Positions 8,596 through 17,335 of a stretch of 64,000 nt of DNA are shown here, piece after piece (the first letter of the stretch is position 1; every line of letters starts with the position of its first letter). The stretch lies in NCBI RefSeq assembly GCF_000010425.1, contig NC_008618.1, forward strand, positions 489,946 to 553,945, read 5' to 3'. The DNA comes from Bifidobacterium adolescentis ATCC 15703 (GTDB lineage: Bacteria; Actinomycetota; Actinomycetes; Actinomycetales; Bifidobacteriaceae). The notes beneath the pieces are model-generated. The model made no database searches. It saw only the letters and a program-made list of their open reading frames with translations, and was not told where the DNA came from. The translations under genes and the position numbers were made by a program.

Positions 8596-10010
8596 GAATC
8601 TGCCTGGTATTGGAAGGTTGCTACCCGTACGTGCATGGAGGCGTGTCCACATGGATGCACAGCTACATCACCGCCATGAAGGAACACGAGTTCGTGCTGT
8701 GGGTGATCGGCGCGAAAGCCAAGGACCGTGGCAAATTCGTGTACGACCTTCCATCCAACGTGGTGGAAGTGCATGAGGTGTTCCTCGACGACGCGTTGCG
8801 TCTGAGCGGTGAACATGCGAAAGTGATCTTCACCGACGAGGAAGTCAAGGCACTGCGTGAGCTGGTGAATCTGAGCGATCCCGACTGGGACGTACTGTTC
8901 AACCTGTTCCACAACAAAGGCGTGCATCCGCTGTCGTTCCTGCAAAGCAACGAATTCATCGACCTGTTTACGAAGATCTGCATGGAGGAATACCCGTACG
9001 TTGCCTACGCGGATGCGTTCCACACCGTGCGATCCATGCTGCTGCCGGTGCTGTACCTGATGACGGGAGAAGTGCCGAAAGCGCAGATCTACCATGCCAT
9101 CTCCACCGGTTACGGCGGCCTGCTGGCATGCTTGGGCGGCAGTATCAACCACGCACCCGTATTACTAACCGAACATGGCATCTACACGCGCGAACGCGAG
9201 GAGGAGATTCTTTCCGCCGAATGGGTTGCGCCCGCGTTCCGGCAACGGTGGATCCGTTTCTTCGCCATGCTGTCGCAGGAGATCTACCGTAGGGCATGGC
9301 GTGTGACCAGCCTGTTCGGCCGCGCTCGCCAGACCCAGATCGACATGGGCGCTCCGGCAAGCAAATGCCTGGTCATTCCCAACGGCATCCAATACGAACG
9401 GTTCTGCGACATTCCACTCAAGCCTGAGGACGGTTGGGTGGATATCGGCGCCGTGGTACGTCTGGCTCCCATCAAGGACGTGAAAACCCTCATCCACGCG
9501 TTCAGCGAACTGTCGAACCGCGTGGACAATGTCAGGCTGCACATCCTCGGTGGTGTGGACGACCAGGACTATGCCGACGAATGCTATGAGCTGGTGAAAC
9601 AGCTTGAAGTGAAGAACCTTGAATTCACCGGACGCGTGAATGTGGTCGAATACATGCGCAAACTGGATTTCACGGTGCTGACCAGCATCTCCGAAGGCCA
9701 GCCTCTGTCGGTGTTGGAATCGTTCGCGGCGGCCCGCCCTTGCGTGACCACCGACGTGGGCTGCTGCCGTGAACTGCTGGAAGGCGAGGAAGGCGACGAC
9801 CTCGGCGTGGCCGGCTTCTATGTGCCTCCGATGTACCGCGAGGGCCTTGCCCGCGCCATGGAACGCATGTGCGCGAGCCGCAAGCTGCGCGAAGCCATGG
9901 GCCAAGTGGGACGCGAACGCGTGAAAACCTACTATCGGCATGAGCGCATGCTTGACGAATACCGTGCGCTGTATCTCGATACCGCCGACCATTACGGGTT
10001 GGAGCACTGA
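8592..10010 (+). CDS. pelF: PelF-type GT4 glycosyltransferase
   Basis: 472 residues. Begins MRICLVLEGCYPYVHGGVSTW, the signature N-terminus of PelF (DUF3492 plus GT4). The GT-B C-terminal half has VVRLAPIKDVKTLIHAF, LHILGGVDD and the sugar-nucleotide loop SISEGQPLSVLESFAAARPCV, with the E-x7-E type Glu in GQPLSVLE. PelF uses UDP-sugars in the cytoplasm to build the Pel chain and partners with PelG. The start is set by the ATGA overlap with the upstream gene; the longer open frame from 8418 lies inside that gene. Confidence 0.9.
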   Translation: MRICLVLEGCYPYVHGGVSTWMHSYITAMKEHEFVLWVIGAKAKDRGKFVYDLPSNVVEVHEVFLDDALRLSGEHAKVIFTDEEVKALRELVNLSDPDWDVLFNLFHNKGVHPLSFLQSNEFIDLFTKICMEEYPYVAYADAFHTVRSMLLPVLYLMTGEVPKAQIYHAISTGYGGLLACLGGSINHAPVLLTEHGIYTREREEEILSAEWVAPAFRQRWIRFFAMLSQEIYRRAWRVTSLFGRARQTQIDMGAPASKCLVIPNGIQYERFCDIPLKPEDGWVDIGAVVRLAPIKDVKTLIHAFSELSNRVDNVRLHILGGVDDQDYADECYELVKQLEVKNLEFTGRVNVVEYMRKLDFTVLTSISEGQPLSVLESFAAARPCVTTDVGCCRELLEGEEGDDLGVAGFYVPPMYREGLARAMERMCASRKLREAMGQVGRERVKTYYRHERMLDEYRALYLDTADHYGLEH

Positions 10011-10011
10011 T

Positions 10012-11490
10012 ATGGCGGGAATCGGATTCGAACTCAAGAAACTGTTCCACCGCAAGGGCCTGGTCGCCATGGTGCGCGCCTACGGTTATGCCGGTGTGAT
10101 CTGCACCGGACCGATGCTGCTGGGCATCCTGCTGCAGTTCGGCGTGCTGGCGGTCAGCGGTTGGTGGCACGTGCCCCGCGCGGACCAGAATCTGCTGGTC
10201 TGCATGATCACGTACACGCTGCTCGCCTCATTGGTGTTGACCAGCTTCCTGTCCATGCCGGTGACGCGTTTCCTTGCGGACATGCTGTTCGAACATCATG
10301 AGGAGACCATTCTTCCATCGTTCTGGGGATCCACGACCCTCATGCTGGCGGTGGGTGCGGTGCTGTACGCGGTGTTCCTGCTGTTTTCCGGCGCGACCCT
10401 CATGCAGGGGTTACTCTGCCTATGGCTGTTCCTGGAAATGATCGTCAATTGGAATGCGATGAGCTATCTGACGGCCATCAAGGATTACCAAGGCATCATG
10501 TGGTCGTTCGTCGCGGCGGTGGTCGTGGCGTTCCTGTCCGCATGCGCGATGATGGCGCTGGGCCTGCCGCAGGTGGAAAGCCTGCTGGCCGCAGTGGCGT
10601 TCGGCTACGGCGTGATGATGGTCTGGGACGTGGTGCTGCTGCACCGGTATTTCCCGCAAAGCTCGGAAAGCCCGTGGACGTTCCTCGCATGGCTGGACCG
10701 GTTCCTGCCGCTCGCCCTGACGGGACTGCTGACCACCCTCGGCTTGTTCTCCCACTTGGTGATCACCTGGTGTGGTCCGCTTGGCGTGCATGTGAAGGGA
10801 CTGTTCTACGGTGCCCCCTACTATGATGTGCCCGCGTTACTGGCGTTCCTGACGATTCTGATCACCACCGTGAATTTCGTGGTGTCGGTGGAAGTCAATT
10901 TCTATCCGAAATACCGTGCCTACTACGCGCTGCTCAACGACGGCGGCACCGTGAAGGACATCGTGGTGGCCGAACGCGAGATGCTCGCCGTGCTCAACCG
11001 TGAGCTGTACTACACCGCGTTGAAGCAGCTGTTCGTCACCGCGGCGGTCATCTCGTTGGAAAAGATGGTGTTGGGCGTGCTGCCGCTCGGTTTCAACGAT
11101 GGCATGCATGGTTATTTCCGTGTGCTGTGCGTCGGATACGCCCTGTACGCGGTCGGCAACACCATGCTGATGATTCTGCTGTATTTCACTGATTACTTCG
11201 GCGCGGTGTGCTGCGCCGCGATATTCGCCGGGTCGGCCACGGTCTTGACTGTTATTTCGCAGTTCGTTCCGGTCACGCTGATGGGATTCGGCTTCCTGCT
11301 GGGCGCGTCGGCGTTCCTGCTGGCCGCGGTCGTGCGATTGGCGGTGTTCACCGACAATCTGCCGTATCGTGTGCTCGGCGCGCAGCCGATTGTGGCGACC
11401 GAAAAGCGCGGATGGTTTACGAAACTGGGCGAAGCGTTGGACGAATTCGGCGAACGGCTGCATGGAACTTTCGGACGGAAGGAATCATGA
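10012..11490 (+). CDS. pelG: PelG-type polysaccharide exporter
   Basis: 492 residues. Begins MAGIGFELKKLF, the conserved start of PelG, and contains about twelve membrane segments (for example IVIT-type hydrophobic stretches at ~30-55, ~60-85, ~105-135, ~145-190 and ~380-455). PelG belongs to the MOP/Wzx-like flippase superfamily and moves the growing polymer across the membrane with PelF, PelD and PelE. The start is one base after the pelF stop; the frame open from 9940 runs back inside pelF. It overlaps the CotH gene by ATGA. Confidence 0.9.
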   Translation: MAGIGFELKKLFHRKGLVAMVRAYGYAGVICTGPMLLGILLQFGVLAVSGWWHVPRADQNLLVCMITYTLLASLVLTSFLSMPVTRFLADMLFEHHEETILPSFWGSTTLMLAVGAVLYAVFLLFSGATLMQGLLCLWLFLEMIVNWNAMSYLTAIKDYQGIMWSFVAAVVVAFLSACAMMALGLPQVESLLAAVAFGYGVMMVWDVVLLHRYFPQSSESPWTFLAWLDRFLPLALTGLLTTLGLFSHLVITWCGPLGVHVKGLFYGAPYYDVPALLAFLTILITTVNFVVSVEVNFYPKYRAYYALLNDGGTVKDIVVAEREMLAVLNRELYYTALKQLFVTAAVISLEKMVLGVLPLGFNDGMHGYFRVLCVGYALYAVGNTMLMILLYFTDYFGAVCCAAIFAGSATVLTVISQFVPVTLMGFGFLLGASAFLLAAVVRLAVFTDNLPYRVLGAQPIVATEKRGWFTKLGEALDEFGERLHGTFGRKES

Positions 11491-13334
11491 GGGAAAGCGT
11501 GGAAAGCATGGAAAGGAACGGACGAATGACGATGGGTAATCGGCCGTGCGGCCGCAATGCCATATTCAAATGCGTGGCGATCATCGCCACGGTCGTGACG
11601 ACGTTCTCCTGCGTCGCCTGCGGAAACGCTGCGGACAGTGGTTCCACGGCAGACAAATCGGCGGCGCAATCGCAAGGAAAGCATGAGAAAGTCAAGAAAA
11701 GCGCCACGCAGGGGCTTGACGGCGCGCATCTGCGTGACAACGACTCGCTGTACAAGGTGTATGACGACAGCGGTGTGGAAACCATGTATCTGACGGTCTC
11801 GCGCGGCAACAAGTCGGAAGGCACCGACCACAGTTGGAGCGAAATCAACCAGTATTCCGTGGATGATTACGCGGCCATGCGCACCAACCGGTACCAAGTC
11901 AACGGTCTGCTGCAGGTCGGCGACGAACAGGGGCCTGTATCCGGCGAACTCGGCTACGGTGAAAAAGCGCCGAACGCCACCGTGCAGGTGCGCGGCCAGT
12001 CGTCCAGTCTCAATAAGCAGAAGAACTACAAAATCGAGCTGAAAAGCGGCAAAGGCAAATGGCGCGGGCAGCGCACCATCGCATTGAACAAGCATATGGG
12101 CGAAGGGCTGCGATTCCGCAACAAGATGGCATACGACCTGATCCGCGGCATCGACCAGATGATGGGACTGCGCACGCAATTCGTGCACCTGTACGTCAAG
12201 GACGAAACCTCCGGTTCCAACTCCTTCGACGACTATGGCCTGTACACGCAGGTGGAGCAGCTCAACAAAAGCGCGCTCCAAGCGCACGGCCTCGACAAGA
12301 ACGGCCAGCTGTACAAGGTCAACTACTTCGAATTCCAACGCGACGCGGACGTGATCAGACTCGCCGACGATCCCAAATACAATCTGTCGAAATTCGAGGA
12401 GAAGCTGGAGGTCAAAGGCAACAGCGACCATACCAAACTCATCGCCATGCTCAACCAGCTCAACGATTATTCGGTGCCGATGAGCAGCATCCTCGGCAAA
12501 TATTTCGATACGGAAAATCTCGCATACTGGATGGCGTTCCAGCTGCTGACCGGCAACACCGACACGCAGAGCCGCAACATGTACCTGTACAGCCCTACGA
12601 ATTCCGACACCTTCTATGTGCTGGACTGGGACAATGACGGCATGCTCATGCGCAAGGAGAACCAGCTGCGTAACACGTCCGAAGGTTCCAGCTGGGAACA
12701 GGGCGTCAGCAACTACTGGGGCAACGTGCTGTTCCGCCGCTGCCTGCAAACCAAGTCGTTCCGCGACGAACTCGACACGGCGGTGAAACGGGAATACAAC
12801 TACATGAACGCCAATCGAATCAACGGCATGGTGAGCCACTACGAATCCATCACCAACCAGTACCTGTGGAAAACGCCGGATTCCACATACGAGCCGTTGA
12901 CCCGCGCGCAGTATGACGTGGTGGCCGGGCAACTGCACGATGAGATCGAGCAGAACTACAAAACCTACCGGGAAAGCTACGACAAGCCCATGCCGTTCTT
13001 CATCGGCGCGCCGCAAGCCGACAATGGCAAGCTCAAAATCAACTGGGACACCTCGTTCGACTTCCGAGGCGAGGATCTGAGCTACGACATCACCGTGGCC
13101 AAGGACTATCTATGCAAGGACGTCGTCTTTAGCAAGACCAATCTGGCATTGCCCCAAATCGTGATGGACCTGCCGTCCGATGGACAGTATTTCGTTCGGG
13201 TGCGTGCGCGCAACACCTCCGGCAAGATGCAGGACGCCTTCAACTATTACGTCACGGAACATGGCAAGACGTACGGCACGAAATGCTTCTACATCAAGTC
13301 CGGCCAGGTCGTGGAGGACGACAATGGGCAGTGA
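11487..13334 (+). CDS. CotH-domain protein, probably exported or lipid-anchored
   Basis: 615 residues. A hydrophobic export signal (IFKCVAIIATVVTTFSCVAC) precedes a Cys-Gly-Asn; the lipobox is poor, so lipidation is uncertain. Residues ~150-480 form a CotH domain: QVRGQSSSLNKQKNYKIEL, then DTQSRNMYLY, and LDWDNDGML with the DWD typical of CotH. CotH of Bacillus spores is an atypical protein kinase. The C-terminus (~515-605) resembles a fibronectin-III module (YFVRVRARNTSG). ATG 11487 has AAGGAAT upstream and overlaps pelG; ATG 11526 is an alternative. It probably acts at the surface near the exported polymer; its substrate is unknown. Confidence 0.8.
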   Translation: MRESVESMERNGRMTMGNRPCGRNAIFKCVAIIATVVTTFSCVACGNAADSGSTADKSAAQSQGKHEKVKKSATQGLDGAHLRDNDSLYKVYDDSGVETMYLTVSRGNKSEGTDHSWSEINQYSVDDYAAMRTNRYQVNGLLQVGDEQGPVSGELGYGEKAPNATVQVRGQSSSLNKQKNYKIELKSGKGKWRGQRTIALNKHMGEGLRFRNKMAYDLIRGIDQMMGLRTQFVHLYVKDETSGSNSFDDYGLYTQVEQLNKSALQAHGLDKNGQLYKVNYFEFQRDADVIRLADDPKYNLSKFEEKLEVKGNSDHTKLIAMLNQLNDYSVPMSSILGKYFDTENLAYWMAFQLLTGNTDTQSRNMYLYSPTNSDTFYVLDWDNDGMLMRKENQLRNTSEGSSWEQGVSNYWGNVLFRRCLQTKSFRDELDTAVKREYNYMNANRINGMVSHYESITNQYLWKTPDSTYEPLTRAQYDVVAGQLHDEIEQNYKTYRESYDKPMPFFIGAPQADNGKLKINWDTSFDFRGEDLSYDITVAKDYLCKDVVFSKTNLALPQIVMDLPSDGQYFVRVRARNTSGKMQDAFNYYVTEHGKTYGTKCFYIKSGQVVEDDNGQ

Positions 13335-14154
13335 TGAGACCTCGACGTCGCTGCTGCGGCGAATCGGGCGGCGCGTCGGGCGGCGTATCGGCGAGGAGCT
13401 TGCCATGCCGCCACGCCGCTGCGAGGAACGTTACCGTCACGAGCTCAAATATCTGATTTCGTACGGTCAGAAGGCCGACCTGAACGTGCGCATGGCACCA
13501 TTGCTCGACCATGACAGCCATGCCCGTGACGGCAGCTATACAATCCGCAGCCTGTATTTCGACGATTACTGGAACACCGCCTACCAAGAAAAAGTGGACG
13601 GCGTGCTGACACGTAAAAAATACCGCATCCGCATCTACGACTACAGCGACCGGGTGATCAAGCTGGAACGCAAGCGCAAAAGCGACAGTTGGATTTACAA
13701 GGAGGACGCGCCGCTCACGCACGAGCAGTTCGACCGGATACTGGCCGGCGACGTCGGATTCATGGAACACAGCGAACATCAGCTGTGCCGGGAATTCTAC
13801 GTGGAATACGTGAGCAATGTGCTGCGGCCTCGGGTGATCGTCGACTACGAACGCGAACCATGGATCCTCGACGCCGGCACGGTGCGCGTCACGTTCGACA
13901 TGGACGTGCGCGCCGCGGTCGACGGATTCGACATCTTCGACCGCACCCTGCCCACCCTGCCCGTGCTTGAGCCGGGCAAGCTGGTGATGGAGGTCAAATT
14001 CACCGAATTCCTGCCGCAGATCGTGCGTGACATTCTGCCAGGCAAGGCGCAGGAGATAACGGCCGCCTCGAAATACGTGCTGTGCTATGACAAAGCCTCG
14101 TATCTGCGGGGTTTCGACTACTGGCAGGAAGGCTGGAACGTGCCGAGCGTGTGA
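13324..14154 (+). CDS. VTC-domain (polyphosphate polymerase-like) protein
   Basis: 276 residues. Shows the tunnel-fold pattern of VTC domains: RYRHELKYLIS, YTIRSLYFDD, KKYRIRIYDYSD, IKLERKRK and VEVKFTEFLP-like MEVKFTEFLP. The basic residues and Glu are those that line the triphosphate tunnel. Yeast Vtc4 makes polyphosphate from ATP; bacterial members encoded next to CotH and DUF4956 genes are uncharacterised as far as I know. The start ATG 13324 overlaps the CotH stop by 11 bases. The N-terminus has an Arg-rich stretch (RRIGRRVGRRIG) before the domain. Confidence 0.85.
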   Translation: MGSDETSTSLLRRIGRRVGRRIGEELAMPPRRCEERYRHELKYLISYGQKADLNVRMAPLLDHDSHARDGSYTIRSLYFDDYWNTAYQEKVDGVLTRKKYRIRIYDYSDRVIKLERKRKSDSWIYKEDAPLTHEQFDRILAGDVGFMEHSEHQLCREFYVEYVSNVLRPRVIVDYEREPWILDAGTVRVTFDMDVRAAVDGFDIFDRTLPTLPVLEPGKLVMEVKFTEFLPQIVRDILPGKAQEITAASKYVLCYDKASYLRGFDYWQEGWNVPSV

Positions 14155-14279
14155 CTTGAGCGCACCGGTCGGACGTATCGCGGAAGACCGAAAACAGACG
14201 GACGAAAACGCGCAGCCGAAAACATCGGCAATCGTAGAAAACGTAATAACCGAACAATCGCAAAAGAGAAAACGAAACC

Positions 14280-14945
14280 ATGAGCGTAAACGACATGATC
14301 AAGAAATCGGTGCTGAACTCCTTCAGCCAATACAACGTGCCCAAAATGGCGCTGGCCCTGCTGGTGGCGCTGCTGGTGGGCATCGTCATCTACTGCGTAT
14401 ACCGGCGGTTCTACACGGGCGTCGTGTATTCGCGCAGCTTCGCGGTGACGCTGGTGGGCATGTGCGTGCTCACCTGCATGGTCACATTGGCCATCAGCAC
14501 GAACATCGTGATCTCGCTTGGTATGGTGGGCGCGTTGTCCATCGTGCGTTACCGTACCGCCGTGAAGGATCCGATGGACCTGCTGTACCTGTTCTGGGCC
14601 ATCACGTCCGGCATCGCGGCCGGCGCGGGCATGTATCTGCTGGTGGTGGTCGCCGGCGCGGTGATGATCGGCATGCTCGCCCTGTTCTATTCGCATCAGG
14701 ACAAGGGCCGCGTGTACATCGCGGTGATCCATTACGCTTCCGACGCGGTCGGGGACGACATCACGCGCGCGTTCGGCCGCACGAAGTTCTTCGTCAAATC
14801 CAAAACCATGCGTGGCGACCATGTGGAGATGGCCGTGGAAGTGTTCTGCGACGACAAGGACATGACGTTCGCCGAGCGGATTCGTGCCATCGAGGGTGTT
14901 GAGGACGTCACCCTGATACAGTACAACGGTGAATATCACGGATAG
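14280..14945 (+). CDS. DUF4956 membrane protein
   Basis: 221 residues. Three or four membrane segments (~22-42, ~52-72, ~100-133) and a soluble C-terminal ferredoxin-like domain (~140-215). The segment SLGMVGALSIVRYRTAVKDPMDL is the family's hallmark. In many bacteria DUF4956 genes sit beside VTC and CotH genes, which suggests a membrane partner for that pair; function is inferred only from context. A 125-base gap separates it from the VTC gene, and no terminator is seen in it. Confidence 0.85.
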   Translation: MSVNDMIKKSVLNSFSQYNVPKMALALLVALLVGIVIYCVYRRFYTGVVYSRSFAVTLVGMCVLTCMVTLAISTNIVISLGMVGALSIVRYRTAVKDPMDLLYLFWAITSGIAAGAGMYLLVVVAGAVMIGMLALFYSHQDKGRVYIAVIHYASDAVGDDITRAFGRTKFFVKSKTMRGDHVEMAVEVFCDDKDMTFAERIRAIEGVEDVTLIQYNGEYHG

Positions 14946-14970
14946 GACGTGGTGACAGGAAGGAATCTGT

Positions 14971-17157
14971 TTGGCTGACACACCGGAAATGGGCAGGACG
15001 CCGTCCACCGACGAGCTTGTGCCGGAGCTGACGTTCGACGAGATCGACCGTGCGTTCGACAACAACGAGTTCTGCTTCTACCTGCAGCCCAAATGCAATG
15101 CGGCTACGGGTGCCATCGTCGGTGCCGAGGCGCTGGTGCGTTGGAACCACCCCAAATATGGTGTGGTATCTCCGGGCAGGTTCGTTCCCATGCTGGAACA
15201 GGCCGGACAAATCTCCCGACTGGACGTGTTCGTATGGCGTTCCGTGGTCCGGATGCTGGCACGTTGGGAACGTGAGGGCCGCAATCTGGTGCCGATTTCC
15301 GTGAACGTCTCCATGGTGGACATCGACCAGATGGATGTGGCGGACACGCTCACCGGACTGCTGAACGAATACGATGTCGACGCTCGGCTGCTCCAAGCGG
15401 AAATCACCGAAAGCGCCGTGGCCAGGAACCTGTCCAAAGTGGAAAGCACCATCCGCAAGCTGCATGCGGACAACATCGCGGTGCTGATGGATGATTTCGG
15501 ATCGGCGTATTCGTCGCTGAACATGCTCAAGGACATCAACGTCGATGTGATCAAACTTGACATGAAATTCATCGACCTCGATGAGGACAATGCCAGCAAA
15601 GGGCTGAAAATCGTCGAATCGGTGGTCAACATGGCCAGAAAGCTGCGACTGCTGGTCATCGCCGAAGGCGCACAGACCAAACAGCAGGTCGACCAGCTGC
15701 TGTCCGTGGGATGCCGGTACATCCAAGGGTATTACTTCCACGAACCGCTTCCGGTGGGACGGATGGAGAAGCTGTTGGCCGAACGTCCCGACGACCGGCA
15801 TTTCTGGGATATGTCAAACGATTTCATGCATGGCAGCTATGTGCCCGTCAACGGCCGTACCATGCTTGAGACGTCCGCGCTCGCCGCCAGCACCTTCGAG
15901 ATTCTGGCCAATGGCGTGGCGGAACTCTCCCGACTGAATGTGAAGACGGGCGAGTACCGCGCGGTCAAACGCGATGGCATACTGCCGACGCCGGAAACCG
16001 ATGATTTCGAAACCTACGTGCAGACGCTGATCGCCGAACGCGTGGTGCATCCGGACGATGCCGACAGGTTCCGTGCTGATATGGATCTGGCTTCGCTCCG
16101 TTCGCTGCTGTTCTCGCAGAAATCCGCGTTCGGAGTGTACCGCAGTGAGGTGCTGGCCAGAACCGGCATAATCTCCTTCGCGGTGATTCCCTCACGTGAA
16201 TGCTCCGAAAGCGATCCATGGGCCGTGGTGATGGTTGGCCGGAACCTGCCGATAGAGTCCTTTGTCCGGTTGAACGGCGAGGAGTACCGACGGGATTCAT
16301 TGACGGGGCTGCTCAACCGCAACGCTTTCGACGATGATGTGGAATTCATCCAAGCCACCCATGACAAGCCGTTGACGGTGATGTACATAGATCTGATTGG
16401 CCTGCATGAGATCAATAATCATTTGGGTCATGCCAGAGGCGACGTGGTGCTGTGCGAGCTTGCGGATGCGGCGCGCGCCTATTTCGGCGACGATAATATC
16501 TACCGCATCGGCGGCGACGAGTTCGTGATCATCAGTTTCGCCCATTCGATGGCGCAGAGCGCCCGACAGATGGAATATATGCGTCAGGAGCTGCTTGATC
16601 ACGGTTGCGAGCTGTCCGTGGGCATGGCCGAATCCGATGACGGCGAGGATATTCCGGATCTGGTCAACCAGGCGGAAAACGAGATGCGCAAAGACAAGAA
16701 GCGCTACTACGCCAGCGGCAGCGGCAAAAGGCAGTTGCGCACGTTGAACAAGCAGCTTGAGGACATCCTGGTACGCAACAAAGACATGGAATCGTTGCTG
16801 CAGCATTTGAATACACGGTATTCGATCGCTTATGTGGTCAATCTGCGTGCCGATACGCAACGGCCGGTCGTGGTTCCCGGCTATGTGCAAAAAATGCTTG
16901 ACAAACATGGCGGTTCCTTCCACGAGATGCTGCTCGACTATTGCGACAAATTGGTGGCGCCGGCCTACCGGGACGGCTTCCGCATGCTGTTCGACTATGA
17001 TTACGTCCGCGACCGGATATGCAGGGAAGGCGCTATACGGTACGCCTATGTCAGAAACGACGGCGAACGGTTCCTGATTACGATTTTCCCCGACACCCAT
17101 TCCGTGGACGAGGTCATGTGGGTGTTCGCCAAAGAAGACACGTCGTCCGAAGAATAG
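14971..17157 (+). CDS. EAL-GGDEF c-di-GMP turnover protein
   Basis: 728 residues, TTG start after AGGAAT. Residues ~20-265 are an EAL domain: EALVRW, NVS, EITES, DDFGSAYSS and KLDMKF are kept, whereas EGVET reads EGAQT, losing a second Glu. A PAS-like middle follows. The GGDEF domain (~430-580) has DSLTGLLNRNAF and an intact GGDEF at ~514; no RxxD inhibitory site stands five residues before it. A further ~145-residue C-terminal region has no clear match. The EAL-before-GGDEF order is the reverse of the usual. No membrane segment is seen. As the last gene of the operon it probably sets c-di-GMP for the PelD-like receptor; whether it makes or breaks the messenger cannot be read from sequence. 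Confidence 0.88.
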   Translation: MADTPEMGRTPSTDELVPELTFDEIDRAFDNNEFCFYLQPKCNAATGAIVGAEALVRWNHPKYGVVSPGRFVPMLEQAGQISRLDVFVWRSVVRMLARWEREGRNLVPISVNVSMVDIDQMDVADTLTGLLNEYDVDARLLQAEITESAVARNLSKVESTIRKLHADNIAVLMDDFGSAYSSLNMLKDINVDVIKLDMKFIDLDEDNASKGLKIVESVVNMARKLRLLVIAEGAQTKQQVDQLLSVGCRYIQGYYFHEPLPVGRMEKLLAERPDDRHFWDMSNDFMHGSYVPVNGRTMLETSALAASTFEILANGVAELSRLNVKTGEYRAVKRDGILPTPETDDFETYVQTLIAERVVHPDDADRFRADMDLASLRSLLFSQKSAFGVYRSEVLARTGIISFAVIPSRECSESDPWAVVMVGRNLPIESFVRLNGEEYRRDSLTGLLNRNAFDDDVEFIQATHDKPLTVMYIDLIGLHEINNHLGHARGDVVLCELADAARAYFGDDNIYRIGGDEFVIISFAHSMAQSARQMEYMRQELLDHGCELSVGMAESDDGEDIPDLVNQAENEMRKDKKRYYASGSGKRQLRTLNKQLEDILVRNKDMESLLQHLNTRYSIAYVVNLRADTQRPVVVPGYVQKMLDKHGGSFHEMLLDYCDKLVAPAYRDGFRMLFDYDYVRDRICREGAIRYAYVRNDGERFLITIFPDTHSVDEVMWVFAKEDTSSEE

Positions 17158-17236
17158 GATTTCGGGCATCGGACGGCATGCTGTCCGGTTTTGCCGGTGT
17201 TGTGGGATATTGACGAAAAAATTGTGTGTCGTGGGT

Positions 17237-17265
17237 GCTTCCTCGCATGGAAAAGGGCTTATGAT
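17237..17265 (+). promoter_or_regulatory. Possible promoter of fucO
   Basis: TATGAT (17260-17265) is a fair -10 box; 17 bases upstream only GCTTCC is found, so the -35 is poor. Confidence 0.3.
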
Positions 17266-17335
17266 GAAACCGTTGGCCGCGGCAATGGATGCCGTGGTCT
17301 TCGCTTGAACACACAGTCGCTTAAAGGAGAGCACT

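Noticed and set aside
7060..8652. 530-residue open frame antisense to the DUF2194 gene
   Set aside because: Overlaps an operon gene with clear start overlaps and domain motifs; no homology recognised in the antisense product.
11193..13016. 607-residue open frame antisense to the CotH gene
   Set aside because: GC-driven shadow; the sense strand has the CotH motifs and operon structure.
14087..14902. 271-residue open frame overlapping the DUF4956 gene
   Set aside because: Frame-shifted shadow of DUF4956, whose membrane pattern and signature are in the other frame.
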